Shown here in pieces: positions 44,682 through 54,355 of a stretch of 64,000 bases of DNA. The notes under the pieces are model-generated. The model did not search any database and was not told where the DNA came from. It was given only the letters and a program-made list of their open reading frames with translations. Position 1 is the stretch's first letter; each line of letters opens with the position of its first letter. Where the stretch lies: contig OZ242312.1 of NCBI GenBank assembly GCA_965207805.1, forward strand, positions 1 to 64,000. The letters run 5' to 3'. The translations under genes were made by a program, and so were the position numbers. This DNA is from Palauibacter sp965207805. Its GTDB lineage: Bacteria; Gemmatimonadota; Gemmatimonadetes; Palauibacterales; Palauibacteraceae.

Positions 44682-46310
44682 CTACTTGGGAGCCCTCGCG
44701 TTCGTGATGGTCGGCTCAACAGCCAATCGCCGCCGCCAGTCGGCGATCTCATCTGGACACAGACCAAGTGCGGACGCGGCCGCCGAGTCGATGACATGCC
44801 GCGCCGGACACTTCTCCCCGTCGCGCATCGGTAGGAGGTCGAGGTCGTGGACCTTTTCCCACGCCTCCGCGAGCGCGTCCCACGCCGCGCTCTCGCGCTT
44901 CGGGATTCGGATCTGGCGGAGTTGTGCCAGCGACCAAGCGGCGTAGGTAAGCAGCTTGGAGCGTTGGTTCAGGAGCATCAGTCGGACTGGGGTAGAGTTC
45001 CACCATGCCGTGAGCGCCTTCGCGCTACGCTCGTCGCCGACCGCGACTGGAGTCCACCCGGATCCGACAGATGGAGATCGTGTCCAGAGTGCGGTCAACC
45101 GTCCACTTACCGAATTCATGCGCGCAGCTACGAGCACATTGCTTCGCCGAGTCCAGTACTGACCTGCGAGGTCTCCCTTGCCCGGCTTGGGGCTGCGCCA
45201 ATCTTCGGGTTCGGCCCGCATCTTCCGGCGTAGTTCGGTGCTAATCGACCAGAACAACCTCACAGCGTCCGGCTCGTACGGTTCGCACTTTCCGTACGTG
45301 TCGCGGATGCGCTGCCCGGCGGGACCGACGGCGTGGCGCAAGCCGACGGGCTCAAGAAGCGGCGATTCCTCGATCTCCCGGATCGTGGCCGCGAGTCCGC
45401 CGTCGAACCACTGAACGGGCGTCCAGTCTCCGGCCTGTACTCGATCCGCTGGCCAGCGGCAGACGCTGCCCCAATCGCCGACCGCGCCTGCGGAGATGGC
45501 GTCTGCAACCTCAATGGCTTCCTCGGCACTGGATGGCATCTTCCGTAACGACACGAAATCGGTCGAGGGGCGTTCTTCCCTAGACCGACGGCGGCAGATC
45601 AGCAGGCTTTCGTGGATGCTCGTGTTCTCCGAGAACGCGATCCGCTTGGGATCGTGGGTCGTCACGATCCGTTCGATGTGGAAGCGTTCGGCGAGGAAGC
45701 GCCGCTCCGCCACGCCGGAAGCGCCCGTGCATGCCGTCACGGGCAGCACCTTGGCCAGGAAGGCCCGATCCGAGCGAAGGAGCCTCTCGGCAAGCGGCGT
45801 GAAGAACGTCCGAATGCTGTTGGTCGTAATCACCGCCGCCGCGTCGGGATCGTGCTGGTGCAGTCGGTTCCGAATCTCTATTTCGTGGCGCTGCATCGAC
45901 TTGAGCGCCGCCCGGCCGAACTTGCGCCCGCGCTTGCTGTTGTCGGTGAAGGGAGCGTTCATGATGACGCCATCGAGATCCCGCAACGGGAACCGGATCT
46001 CTTCACTCTCGTTCACCTGCTCGGCGTCGAGCGTCTCCAAGGATCGTTGGGGTGCACCATGGGTGACCGTGCTCAGGTCCCGTGCGTCGTCGGCGGCGGT
46101 CAGAATCTCCAGCGATCCGGCTTTCGGCGATCCATCGCCCTGCGGACCGTGCGGCATGGTCACAAGGTTCATGCGCTCGTAGTCCACCGTGGGCGCGCCC
46201 AGAGTCATGTTGCAGGCGGCAAGCTGGACGCCGTGCTGGTTGATGTCGAGGCCGCAAAGCACGTCTTCGACGATCCGCTTGTGAAGTGCGTTCCGCTCGC
46301 CCTCGGCCAT
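44682..46310 (-). pseudogene. N-terminally truncated N6-adenine DNA methyltransferase
   Basis: 542 codons remain. GLDINQHGVQLAACNM is the segment after SAM motif I/II in large type I/IIG-like methyltransferases, and VIMNAPFTDN is catalytic motif IV (N-P-P-F type, here N-A-P-F), followed by a target-recognition-like C-terminal part. The Gly-rich SAM motif I and the N-terminal half are missing, cut at the island junction near 46310. No restriction gene is adjacent. Almost certainly inactive. Confidence 0.7.
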
Positions 46311-47233
46311 CTCACCATCCGCCCGTCCGGCGGATCGCCGTCAACGAGCAGCCCCAAGAGGCCATGCTGCGCGTACTCGGGGTCGAGGACCGGATCGTCG
46401 CGGTCGGCGGGCACAACAGTTACGACGATGACCTGCGCCGCAAAGCCCGCTCGGGTGAAATCCAGCAGATCGGCTATGGCTGGCACATGCCGCCGACGCT
46501 CGACGCACTCGTGGCGGCGCGGCCCGACGTGCTGATCGCGCGCATGGCCGACCTCACGCACACCCAGCACATGGAGCGCGTCGAGTCGCTCGGCATTCCC
46601 GTCGTGCCGACCTTCATCGATGCCGAGCCGCACTACATGGGCCGGGTCGAATGGGTTCGCCTGATGGGCCTGCTGACCGGGAAGGAGGCGGAAGCCGAAG
46701 CGTTCGTGCAGATGGTCTCGGAGGAGATCGACCGTCTGACGTCCCTCGCCCAAACGCAGCCGCGCCGGTCGGTTCTCTGGGCCTGGTACCGGAGCGCGGG
46801 CAATCGCTGGGCCGTCACGCAGCGCAACGCCGATGCGTCCCTCATTCGCGACGCGAACGCGGAACTTGTGCTCGCCGCCGAGGACGATCCCCAGCTCGAC
46901 ACCTTTTCCGACCTCTCCACGGAACGGCTCCTGCGGGATGCAACGGGCGCCGATTGCTGGATGATCCGCGACCCGCTGTCCGGAGTTTTCGACGATCGGG
47001 ACGTGTTGGCGCGCTTCAAGGCGTACCGGGAGGGCTGCGTGTTCTGGGAGCCGGGCAAACCCCATCCCACCGCCGATTCGTGGGAGCTGTGGGAGATGGG
47101 GACCATCCGACCGGACTGGCACCTGGCCGACATCGTGAAGATGCTGCATCCGGAACTGCGCGACGGCGAGTGGCGCTACCTCGCACCGGAAACGTGGCAG
47201 GCGGGCCATGCCGGCGCGGGTCAGCACGAGTGA
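46286..47233 (+). pseudogene. 5'-truncated periplasmic binding protein of an iron/cobalamin-type ABC importer
   Basis: The class III binding-protein fold begins abruptly at RRIAVNEQPQEAMLRVLGVEDRIVAVGG (about 46328), continues through LDALVAARPDVLIARMADLT and ends normally. The signal peptide and about 40 N-terminal residues are gone; the sequence before it is the antisense of the methyltransferase gene. The nearest start, GTG 46286, would give a cytoplasmic protein. Stop overlaps the permease ATG (TGATG), so it was the first gene of an fecBCD/btuFCD-type operon. Confidence 0.75.
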
Positions 47234-48258
47234 TGCGACGCTACACCAGTTCCGCCGCTCTCGTCGCCGCGCTCGCTGCACTTTCCCTGCTGACGCTGAC
47301 CTATGGACAGATCGCGCTGCCGCTAGCCGACACGCTCGGCGCGCTGACGGGGGCGCAGTCGACCGACCTCGCGCGGCAGATCGTCCTCGATATTCGCCTC
47401 CCGAGGGTCGCCGCCGCGATCATCGCCGGCGGCGCGCTCGGCATGGCGGGCGTGCTGATGCAGGCCCTCTTCCGGAACCCGGTCGCCGACGCGTGGTCCC
47501 TCGGCCTACTCGCGGGCGGCCAGCTCGGGGTCGCCCTCACCGTGACCGCGGCGGCCTTTGCGGGTCCCGCGGCCGTGTCCTTCCTCACCTTCTTCGAGGG
47601 CCCCAGCATCACGCTCGCGGCCGCCGCGGGTGTCGCGTCCGCGGCGTTCGTCATGCTTGCGATCGGCCGGCGCGTCGGCGCCATCACGCTGCTCGTCATT
47701 GGCCTCATGCTCGGCTTCACCTCCCAGGGCCTCACAAGCGTTCTGCTTCACTTCGCGGCCCGCGCCGGCGGCCGCGTCTATGGCGGGTGGCAGGATGCGA
47801 GCTTTGCCGGCGTCGCGCCTGAAGCGCTGCCGTGGCTCGCGCTGCCGATCCTCATCGGTGTGTGCGCCGCCGTCGCCACGGCAAAGCCGCTCAGTTCGCT
47901 GCTTCTCGGCGAGACCTACGCCCGCAGCCTCGGCGTCAAGGTCACGTCGTTGAGGCATGCCGTGCTTGTGGCAGCCGTTCTCCTGGTGGCGCCCGTCGTG
48001 GCCTTCTGCGGACCGGTGAGCTTCGTCGGCCTCATCGCGCCCCACTTCGCCCGGGCACTCGCCGGAACGGCGCGGATCCTCCCGCTCCTACCGCTCGCCG
48101 GACTCGGCGGTGCGCTGCTTGCCCTCGCCGGCGACGCCATCATCCATGCGCCGTGGGAACAGCATTTCCTTCATCTGAACGCGATCCTCGCCATCGTCGG
48201 CGCTCCGGTGGTGATTCTCATCCTGATCTTCTCGCCGGCTGTGAGGCAGTGGCGCTGA
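47233..48258 (+). CDS. FecCD-family ABC permease
   Basis: 341 residues with about ten TM helices. DIRLPRVAAAIIAGGALGMAGVLMQALFRNPVADAWSLGLLAGGQLG and FCGPVSFVGLIAPHFARAL are signatures of iron-siderophore, heme or cobalamin permeases. ATG overlaps the preceding stop, and its own stop overlaps the next ATG (TGATG again), a tightly coupled operon. Without a working binding protein it may not function. Confidence 0.93.
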   Translation: MRRYTSSAALVAALAALSLLTLTYGQIALPLADTLGALTGAQSTDLARQIVLDIRLPRVAAAIIAGGALGMAGVLMQALFRNPVADAWSLGLLAGGQLGVALTVTAAAFAGPAAVSFLTFFEGPSITLAAAAGVASAAFVMLAIGRRVGAITLLVIGLMLGFTSQGLTSVLLHFAARAGGRVYGGWQDASFAGVAPEALPWLALPILIGVCAAVATAKPLSSLLLGETYARSLGVKVTSLRHAVLVAAVLLVAPVVAFCGPVSFVGLIAPHFARALAGTARILPLLPLAGLGGALLALAGDAIIHAPWEQHFLHLNAILAIVGAPVVILILIFSPAVRQWR

Positions 48259-49037
48259 TGCTGGATCTGCGGTCGCTCGCCGTGGGCTACCGCAACACGC
48301 GGGGAGTCGTCCTCTCCGGCATCGACCTCTCGGCCGCTCCCGGCGACTTCGTCTGCATCCTCGGCCGCAACGGGTCCGGGAAGTCGACCCTCATGCGCAC
48401 GATCGCGGGACTGCAAACGTCGCTCGACGGCATCGTACGGCTCGCCGGCGAAGACATTGCCTCCATGCGGCCGGCGACGCGCGCACGCCGGATCGCGGTG
48501 GTCCTTACCGAGCGGCAGTTCAACCCGGGGCTCCGCGTCGACGACGTCATCGCCCTCGCCCGGCAGCCCTTCACGGACTGGCAGGGTGGACTGGCGGACG
48601 ACGACAGGGCCGCGATCGCCGACGCGGTCGCGGTCACGGGCATCGAGCCGTTCCTGCGCCGCTTCTTCAGCGACCTCAGCGACGGCGAGCGACAGCGCGT
48701 GATGATCGCGCGTGCGCTTGCGCAGACCCCGCATCTCATGGTCCTCGACGAGATCACGGCCTTCCTCGATCTGCCGAGCCGCGTCGAGATCATGGCCCTC
48801 CTGCGTTCCCAGGCCCGGGAGAACAGGCAGATCGTTCTGCTGTCGAGCCACGACCTCGACCTGTCGCTTCAGCTCTCCGACAGCGTGTGGCTTCTCGACG
48901 GTGAGGGCGGCTTTTCGGTCGGCACGCCGGACGCGCTGAGCCGCAGCGGCGCGCTCGGCGGCGCCTTCGACACCGACGCGATCCGGTTCTCGCCCGCGGA
49001 TGGCCGCTTCGAGATCAAGACGTCCGGGCCGGCTTAG
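48258..49037 (+). CDS. FecE-type ABC ATPase
   Basis: 259 residues. Walker A GRNGSGKST, Q-loop region VVLTERQFN (Gln shifted), signature LSDGERQR (normally LSGGE), Walker B LMVLDE and the H-loop SSHDLD. Energises the adjacent permease. The signature variation is seen in this subfamily. Convergent with the next gene, overlapping by 4 bases. Confidence 0.92.
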   Translation: MLDLRSLAVGYRNTRGVVLSGIDLSAAPGDFVCILGRNGSGKSTLMRTIAGLQTSLDGIVRLAGEDIASMRPATRARRIAVVLTERQFNPGLRVDDVIALARQPFTDWQGGLADDDRAAIADAVAVTGIEPFLRRFFSDLSDGERQRVMIARALAQTPHLMVLDEITAFLDLPSRVEIMALLRSQARENRQIVLLSSHDLDLSLQLSDSVWLLDGEGGFSVGTPDALSRSGALGGAFDTDAIRFSPADGRFEIKTSGPA

Positions 49038-49567
49038 CCTCCGCCCGTCAGTGCCCGGATCCGCTGGGCGACCTCGCTGGCCATCTCGTTCGGAATCGGG
49101 ATCGTGAGATTGTACTGCGTGATCTTCCAGGCCCCGTCTTCCATCACGAGCACGCCGCTGCCGCGCGTTTCGCCGAGGTTGGCGTTCTCGAGGCGCTCGT
49201 CGAACCAGGCGGTGCCCCCGCCGGGCGCGATCGCGATGTGGCGCTCGAGCATGTGGTAGGTCCAGCCCGTGCCCGTGTCGAAGCGGGCCTTCGTGTAGTC
49301 CATGAACTCTTCGCGCGTCCAGCGCTCGGTCGCGTCGGTGCCGAGGAAGACGGCCTCGACGGCGTAGAGGCTGAAGTAGCGGTCGAAGTCGGCCTCCGAG
49401 GCGGCCTCGTGGAGCGCGTCGAGGGTCGCGGAGACTTCGTCCATGCCGTCATCCTGCCCGGCGAGGGGCGCGACTGGCAGCGCCGACGCGATGACGAACG
49501 CGAAAACGGCGTGGCAACCTGGGGAGCGGCGCGACCGGCGGCCGGAGTCGTGCATCACGTTCAGCAT
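49034..49567 (-). CDS. Exported NTF2-like (SnoaL/DUF4440-type) protein
   Basis: 177 residues from ATG 49567. Signal peptide ending LAGQ, then an NTF2-like alpha+beta cone: ATLDALHEAASEADFDRYFSLYAVEAVFLGTDATERWTREEFMDY and WKITQYNLTIPIPNE. Small exported proteins of this fold occur widely; ligand or reaction unknown. Confidence 0.8.
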   Translation of the reverse strand: MLNVMHDSGRRSRRSPGCHAVFAFVIASALPVAPLAGQDDGMDEVSATLDALHEAASEADFDRYFSLYAVEAVFLGTDATERWTREEFMDYTKARFDTGTGWTYHMLERHIAIAPGGGTAWFDERLENANLGETRGSGVLVMEDGAWKITQYNLTIPIPNEMASEVAQRIRALTGGG

Positions 49568-49758
49568 GGATTCCTCGGGGTCTGGCAGCGCGTGGCTGCG
49601 GGGTTTCGCACGTGGGGGTGATCCTACCTGAGCCACCTGCGAGCAACTAGTCTCTCTGGGGTCCCGCCCAGGGACTCCGCATCCACGATCCTGTTCGCGC
49701 TCCGGAGGATGTCATGCCGCCACGTGCCCCTGGTTCGATGCGAGGCCACGGAGTTTCG

Positions 49759-51036
49759 ATGGCCCGCACGACCGCCGTCTTCATCCTCGCGATCCCGATC
49801 GTGAGCGGGTGCGCGACGGACGGCGGGCAGGACGCTTCGAATCCGTACCCCGCCGGTCCCGACGCCGCCGTCGTGATCCGGGCGGACCGGATCCTCGACG
49901 GACGCGGTGCCGTGCTCACGGGCCGGGAACTCGTGGTGCGCGGCGGGCGGATCGAAGCCATCGCCGAGGCGGGGGCCACGCAGGGCGCCGTGGTATACGA
50001 ACTTCCAGGGGCCACCGTGCTGCCGGGGCTCATCGACACGCACGTCCACCTCGGTTGGCACTTCGACGCGACGACGGGGCGGCTGAGCAGCGCGGAGTCG
50101 ACGGAGACGGCGGGGGACCGCGTGCTTTATGCGGCCGAGAACGCCTGGAACATGCTCGCGAGCGGCGTCACGACGGTGCAGAGCCTGGGCGGACCTGAGG
50201 ACGTGCCTGTCAGGGACGCGATCGCGCGCGGCTCGCTGCCGGGACCGCGGGTCCTCACGTCGATCGAGCCCATCACGCTCGCGAGCGGCGGACCGGATGA
50301 GATCCGGGCTCGCGTGGACGAGCTGGCGTCGGCGGGCGCGGACGTGATCAAGATCTTCGCATCCGCCAGCATCAGGGTCGGCGGCACCCCCACTTTGAGC
50401 CAGGAGCAACTCGACGCCGCCTGCGGCCAGGCGCGCGAGCGCGGCCTCCGCGCCGTGGTCCACGCTCACGGTCCCGAGAGCGCGCGGCGCTCGGCCTTCG
50501 CCGGCTGCCGGCAGATCGAGCACGGCGCCCTCCTCGACCGCGAGACGCTCGAACTCCTGGCCGAACGCCGGCTCTACTACGATCCGCACACCCACCTGAT
50601 CTTCGAGAACTACTTCGTTAATCAGGACCGCTACCTCGGCATCGGGAACTACACGGAAGACGGATTCCGTCAGATGCGCGCGGCGGTGCCGATCGCGCTC
50701 GTCGCCTTCCGCGAGGCGCTCGATGTCGAAGGGCTCGACATCGTGTTCGGAACCGATGCCGTGGCCGGAGCGCACGGGCGCAACTGGACGGAACTGGTGT
50801 ACAGGGTGCGTGAGGGCGGACAGGACCCGATGGATGCCATCGTCTCGGCCACGAGCCTGGCGGCGGCCTCGCTCGAGCTTGAGGAGACCGTGGGCACCCT
50901 CGCGCCGGGGTTCGAGGCCGATGTGATCGCGGTGGCGGGCGATCCGACAGCCGATATCGGCGCCCTCGAGCATGTCGTACTCGTGATGCGGCGCGGAGTG
51001 GTCTACCGGCACCGGCCGCTCGCGGGTACTCCGTGA
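49759..51036 (+). CDS. Secreted amidohydrolase lipoprotein with intact metal site
   Basis: 425 residues from ATG 49759, which starts the lipoprotein signal (AIPIVSGCATDGG). Amidohydrolase barrel with IDTHVHLGWH (HxH), VVHAHG, IEHGALL and VFGTDAVAG, and the usual tail GTLAPGFEADVIAVAGDPTADI. Probably a periplasmic imidazolonepropionase/prolidase-like hydrolase of unknown substrate. Two further ATGs upstream (49714, 49738) only lengthen the N-region. Confidence 0.88.
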   Translation: MARTTAVFILAIPIVSGCATDGGQDASNPYPAGPDAAVVIRADRILDGRGAVLTGRELVVRGGRIEAIAEAGATQGAVVYELPGATVLPGLIDTHVHLGWHFDATTGRLSSAESTETAGDRVLYAAENAWNMLASGVTTVQSLGGPEDVPVRDAIARGSLPGPRVLTSIEPITLASGGPDEIRARVDELASAGADVIKIFASASIRVGGTPTLSQEQLDAACGQARERGLRAVVHAHGPESARRSAFAGCRQIEHGALLDRETLELLAERRLYYDPHTHLIFENYFVNQDRYLGIGNYTEDGFRQMRAAVPIALVAFREALDVEGLDIVFGTDAVAGAHGRNWTELVYRVREGGQDPMDAIVSATSLAAASLELEETVGTLAPGFEADVIAVAGDPTADIGALEHVVLVMRRGVVYRHRPLAGTP

Positions 51037-51116
51037 AGCGGCGATCTTTTCACCGGCGGCGCGACGGCTTGCCGCCACGGCGACACCCGCGGAGCGGGAC
51101 TCTCGTAAGGAGGCGC

Positions 51117-51362
51117 ATGAAACGCTCGATCGAAGATGCGCAGCAGCGACTCGCCGAGAAGCTGCTTTCGCGCAAGGACGTATCCGCCGTGGGCATCGGG
51201 GCCGACAACGGCAACCCGTGCCTGAAGGTCTACCTCTCCGGGTCCTCTTCACGGAAATCGATCCCGGACCGCTACGACGGACACCCGGTGCGGGTCGTCG
51301 GCGGGGGGCCGTTCCGGGCGCAGGGGAACGGTCCGGCAGGCCCCTCGGCCGGCAGCGCGTGA
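51117..51362 (+). CDS. 81-aa protein homologous to the N-terminal domain of the adjacent protease
   Basis: ATG with a perfect GTAAGGAGG upstream. Residues 13-69 (KDVSAVGIGADNGNPCLKVYL...IPDRYDGHPVRVVGGGPFRAQ) match the protease residues 70-131 (GVVGVGIGFTDAGTPTIKVFV...IPEALGLFPVTVEPAGPFRV) in spacing and key residues. No signal peptide, so it is either cytoplasmic or exported in an unusual way. It could be a free prodomain or an inhibitor. Confidence 0.65.
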   Translation: MKRSIEDAQQRLAEKLLSRKDVSAVGIGADNGNPCLKVYLSGSSSRKSIPDRYDGHPVRVVGGGPFRAQGNGPAGPSAGSA

Positions 51363-51381
51363 CGGGCGGAGAGGACAGGCG

Positions 51382-52530
51382 ATGACGCCGCGGCGAAACC
51401 TCGCTCTTGCGATCGCCATCGCGGCCGCCACATGCGTCGGGGTCAGCATCCACTGGACGCTGACGTCCTGGCCGACGCGGCCTCCGACGCTGCCTCCGCC
51501 GCGGCTTCCCACGCGTCCGCCGTTGCGTCCCCCAGGCCCCTCGGCCCAGGAATGGCTGGCCGCCGCGATGCAGGTACAGAGCGACAACGAATCGATGCTC
51601 TTCGCCGCTCCGGGCGTGGTCGGCGTGGGGATCGGGTTCACGGACGCCGGAACGCCGACGATCAAGGTGTTCGTGGACCCCGCCGCGTCCCCGGGATCGC
51701 CTGGCCTGCAGAGCATCCCGGAGGCGCTCGGTCTCTTCCCGGTCACCGTCGAGCCGGCCGGCCCGTTCCGCGTTCTGCCGCCCGAGCCGGTCGCGCCGGT
51801 TTCGGCGAACGAAGGGCCGGTGCCGACGGGGCGCTTCGATCGGCCGGTGCCCATGGGCGTATCCACAGGGCACACCCGCTCAACGGCGGGCACGATCGGC
51901 GCCGTCGTGACCGATGGCGAGCGCCGGTACGCACTCAGCAACTGGCACGTGTTCGTGCCGGGCGGCGAGGGACAGGTGGGCGACGTTCTCCTGCAGCCAG
52001 GCCCCGTCGATGGCGGCTCGGATCCGGGGGACGTGATCGGGACGTTGACGGAGTTCGAGCCGGTGGCTCTGTCGCCGTTTGCGTCGAACCGGATCGATGT
52101 GGCGATCGCCCGCACGGACGAGGTGCTGCCGCAGACGCCGGTGGGGGGCTACGGGTCGCCGCGCAGCACGACGATGGCGGCGAAGCCGGGGCTGCAGGTC
52201 CAGAAGTACGGGCGCACGACGCGCCTCACGGTCGGGGAAGTGGAGGCGGTCAACGTGTCGATCAACGTGACCTACGGGTCGGCCGGGTCGCAGGTGGCCC
52301 GCTTTGTCGGTCAGACCATGGTGTGCTGCAACTTCAGCAAGGGCGGCGATTCCGGTTCCCTGATCGTGGCGCGCGATCTGGACCGCGACGGGAATGCCGG
52401 CCCGGACGACCGCAAGCCGGTCGCGCTGCTCTTCGCCGGCGACGGCCGGCTCACGATCGCGAATCCGATCGACCTCGTGCTCGACCGCTTCGATGTGACG
52501 GTCGTGGGCGAGGAGGACGCCAGCCGCTGA
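51382..52530 (+). CDS. Exported trypsin-fold serine protease with N-terminal pro-like domain
   Basis: 382 residues: N-terminal TM or signal helix (about 7-27), Pro-rich linker (31-53), a small alpha/beta domain (about 57-131), and a protease domain with ALSNWHVF (H189), RIDVAIAR (D239) and KGGDSGSLI (S324), a complete catalytic triad in the style of NAL1-type proteases. Probably anchored on the periplasmic side. Follows by 19 bases the 81-residue protein that duplicates its small domain. Confidence 0.7.
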   Translation: MTPRRNLALAIAIAAATCVGVSIHWTLTSWPTRPPTLPPPRLPTRPPLRPPGPSAQEWLAAAMQVQSDNESMLFAAPGVVGVGIGFTDAGTPTIKVFVDPAASPGSPGLQSIPEALGLFPVTVEPAGPFRVLPPEPVAPVSANEGPVPTGRFDRPVPMGVSTGHTRSTAGTIGAVVTDGERRYALSNWHVFVPGGEGQVGDVLLQPGPVDGGSDPGDVIGTLTEFEPVALSPFASNRIDVAIARTDEVLPQTPVGGYGSPRSTTMAAKPGLQVQKYGRTTRLTVGEVEAVNVSINVTYGSAGSQVARFVGQTMVCCNFSKGGDSGSLIVARDLDRDGNAGPDDRKPVALLFAGDGRLTIANPIDLVLDRFDVTVVGEEDASR

Positions 52531-52610
52531 CGCCGGCCCCCGGCCCCGTCAAGGACATCAGGCGCCGGGACTGCTGGCCGCTGGCGCCCGGGGACGGCTA
52601 GCTTGATGTC

Positions 52611-52835
52611 ATGACACACTTCCGGTCGCACTTCCTGCCGCGAACGCCGACGGGCCGCCGGCTCGTCGCCCTCTTCCTGATCCTGTTCGCGTTCACGCAG
52701 CCGCCGCTCGTGTACTGGATCGGCAACCGCGTGGAGCCGTGGATCGGCGGCCTGCCCTTCCTCTACGTGTACCTGCTCGTCGTCTACATCCTCCTCATCG
52801 GCGTGCTGATCCGGGTGCAGAGGCGGGGGCTCTGA
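52611..52835 (+). CDS. Small two-TM partner protein of an SSS symporter
   Basis: 74 residues with two TM helices separated by VYWIGNRVEPWIGGLPF, the arrangement of DUF3311-like small proteins that precede sodium/solute symporters. Stop overlaps the next ATG (TGATG), so the two are translated together. Confidence 0.75.
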   Translation: MTHFRSHFLPRTPTGRRLVALFLILFAFTQPPLVYWIGNRVEPWIGGLPFLYVYLLVVYILLIGVLIRVQRRGL

Positions 52836-54328
52836 TGGAGGCCTGGGTCGTCGCGACCGGTCTCATCTTCGTGTATCTCCTGGCCACCATCGTGCTGGGA
52901 GCGATCGCAAACCGGCGCATGTCCGTGGACCTGGAGGACTTCCTCCTCTACGGACGCAAGGCCGGGTTCATCGTCCTCTATCTCACCGTCGTCGCCACCT
53001 ATCATTCGGCGTTCGCCTTCCTCGGCTCGGGCGGTTTCTTCTACACGCACGGGATCGGGTTCTGGGCGGCGGGCGCGTGGACCGTGCTCGTCGGCGCGAT
53101 CACCTACGTGCTCGGGAGCCGGATCTGGGCGCTGGGAAAGACGTTCGGCTACATCACGCCGGCCGACCTCCTGGCGGACTTCTACGAGTCGGATGCCGTG
53201 CGGGTCGTGACCGCCGTCGTGTCGGTGCTGTTCACGATCCTCTACATCCAGGTCCAGGCCGTGGGGCTGGGCTACATCCTGTCGGTCGCGTCCGGGGATC
53301 GGATCTCCTTTGAACTGGGGACGCTGATCCTGCTCGTCGTCGCTGCGGGCTACCTCATCGCCGGGGGTCTGAGGGCGGTCTACTGGACGGACGTGATCCA
53401 GGGCGTTTGGATGTACGTCGCCGTGTGGGCGGGCGCCCTCGTGCTCGCCTTCGAGCTGTTCGGCGGGCCGTTCGAGCTGTGGCGGCAGGTCGCGGCGGAG
53501 CGTCCCGATCTGCTGACGCTTCCGGGGCCGGAGGGGTTCTTCACGCCGGGAATGTGGTTCGGGATGATCGTCGTGCTCTCGTTCGGGATCGTCTTCCAGC
53601 CGCACCTCTTCATCCGCTACTACACCGCGGTCTCGGCCCGCACGATCAAGCTGCTGGGCGCGACGACGCCGATCTATCTCATGACGCTCTACATCCCGGC
53701 GGCGCTCGTGGGCCTCGGCGGCGCGCTCGTGATGCCGGACATCGCGATTCCGGACCGGATCTTCCCGGAGATGCTGTTCGCCTACGCCCCGGCGTGGCTG
53801 ACCGGCGCGATTCTGGCCGGCGCGACGGCGGCGGCGATGTCGACGCTCGACTCGATGCTGCACGCGAACATGACGGTGCTGACGCGCGACGTGTACCAGC
53901 GCTACATCCGCACCGGCGCGAGCCAGAGTCACTACATCCTCATCGGCCGGCTCATCGTCGTGGCCCTCCTCGCCGTCGGCTACTTCCTCTCCGTGAGCAC
54001 GTTCGATTTCCTCGTGCAGCTCGTGGCCCTGTCGGGTTCCGGCGCGCTGCAGCTGATGCCGGCCGTCCTCGGGGTCTGCTTCCCGGGCCGGCGCCTGACG
54101 ACATCGGACGGGGTCATCGCGGGCATCGGGGCGGGGCTCGCGACGCTGTGCGTCACGCTCATCTTCGTCCCCCATCCCCTGGGTTTGCACGGTGGGGTGT
54201 GGGGACTGCTGGTGAACTTCATCGTGACCTTCGTGGTGAGCCGGTTCACGCCTCCACCGAGCGACGTGACCGTGTCGCGGATCCACGGCGCGGTCGAACG
54301 CTTCGTGTACGAGGGCGACCCCGCGTGA
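52835..54328 (+). CDS. Sodium:solute symporter (SSS family)
   Basis: 497 residues, about 13 TM helices. DFLLYGRKAGFIVLYLTVVATYHSAFAFLGSGGFFYTHG, GGLRAVYWTDVIQGVWMYV and ATAAAMSTLDSMLHANMTVLTRDVYQRY are SSS family blocks, including the sodium-site Ser/Thr on TM8. Imports an organic acid or similar solute with Na+; substrate unknown. The start overlaps the small partner gene. Confidence 0.92.
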   Translation: MEAWVVATGLIFVYLLATIVLGAIANRRMSVDLEDFLLYGRKAGFIVLYLTVVATYHSAFAFLGSGGFFYTHGIGFWAAGAWTVLVGAITYVLGSRIWALGKTFGYITPADLLADFYESDAVRVVTAVVSVLFTILYIQVQAVGLGYILSVASGDRISFELGTLILLVVAAGYLIAGGLRAVYWTDVIQGVWMYVAVWAGALVLAFELFGGPFELWRQVAAERPDLLTLPGPEGFFTPGMWFGMIVVLSFGIVFQPHLFIRYYTAVSARTIKLLGATTPIYLMTLYIPAALVGLGGALVMPDIAIPDRIFPEMLFAYAPAWLTGAILAGATAAAMSTLDSMLHANMTVLTRDVYQRYIRTGASQSHYILIGRLIVVALLAVGYFLSVSTFDFLVQLVALSGSGALQLMPAVLGVCFPGRRLTTSDGVIAGIGAGLATLCVTLIFVPHPLGLHGGVWGLLVNFIVTFVVSRFTPPPSDVTVSRIHGAVERFVYEGDPA

Positions 54329-54355
54329 GCGCGGCCGCGGCCGGGGCCTGACGCA

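Larger units (their letters stand above)
40844..46320. mobile_element. Mobilizable genomic island (int, oriT-like region, mob genes, methyltransferase fragment)
   Basis: Left boundary taken at the tRNA-Pro 3' end or shortly after (about 41005), right boundary at the junction near 46310-46328 where a 5'-truncated methyltransferase (minus) meets a 5'-truncated binding protein (plus). Contains a P4-type integrase, mobC, a relaxase with an embedded mobB-like gene and a palindromic oriT-like region, but no mating-pair formation genes, so it would need a helper. No direct repeat marking both ends was found. Confidence 0.6.

Noticed and set aside
44366..44707. Possible mbeD-like gene after mobB
   Set aside because: Only the first seven residues (TDLERRL after a GTG) recall MbeD; the rest is not coiled coil and overlaps the relaxase frame.
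40770..46330. Second copy of the tRNA-Pro 3' end as an attR site
   Set aside because: Searched by eye for the T-arm/acceptor sequence around the right junction and in 41000-46400; none found, so att sites are not annotated.
49034..49636. Longer start for the NTF2-like gene
   Set aside because: Adds 23 charged residues in front of the signal peptide; ATG 49567 gives a normal exported protein.
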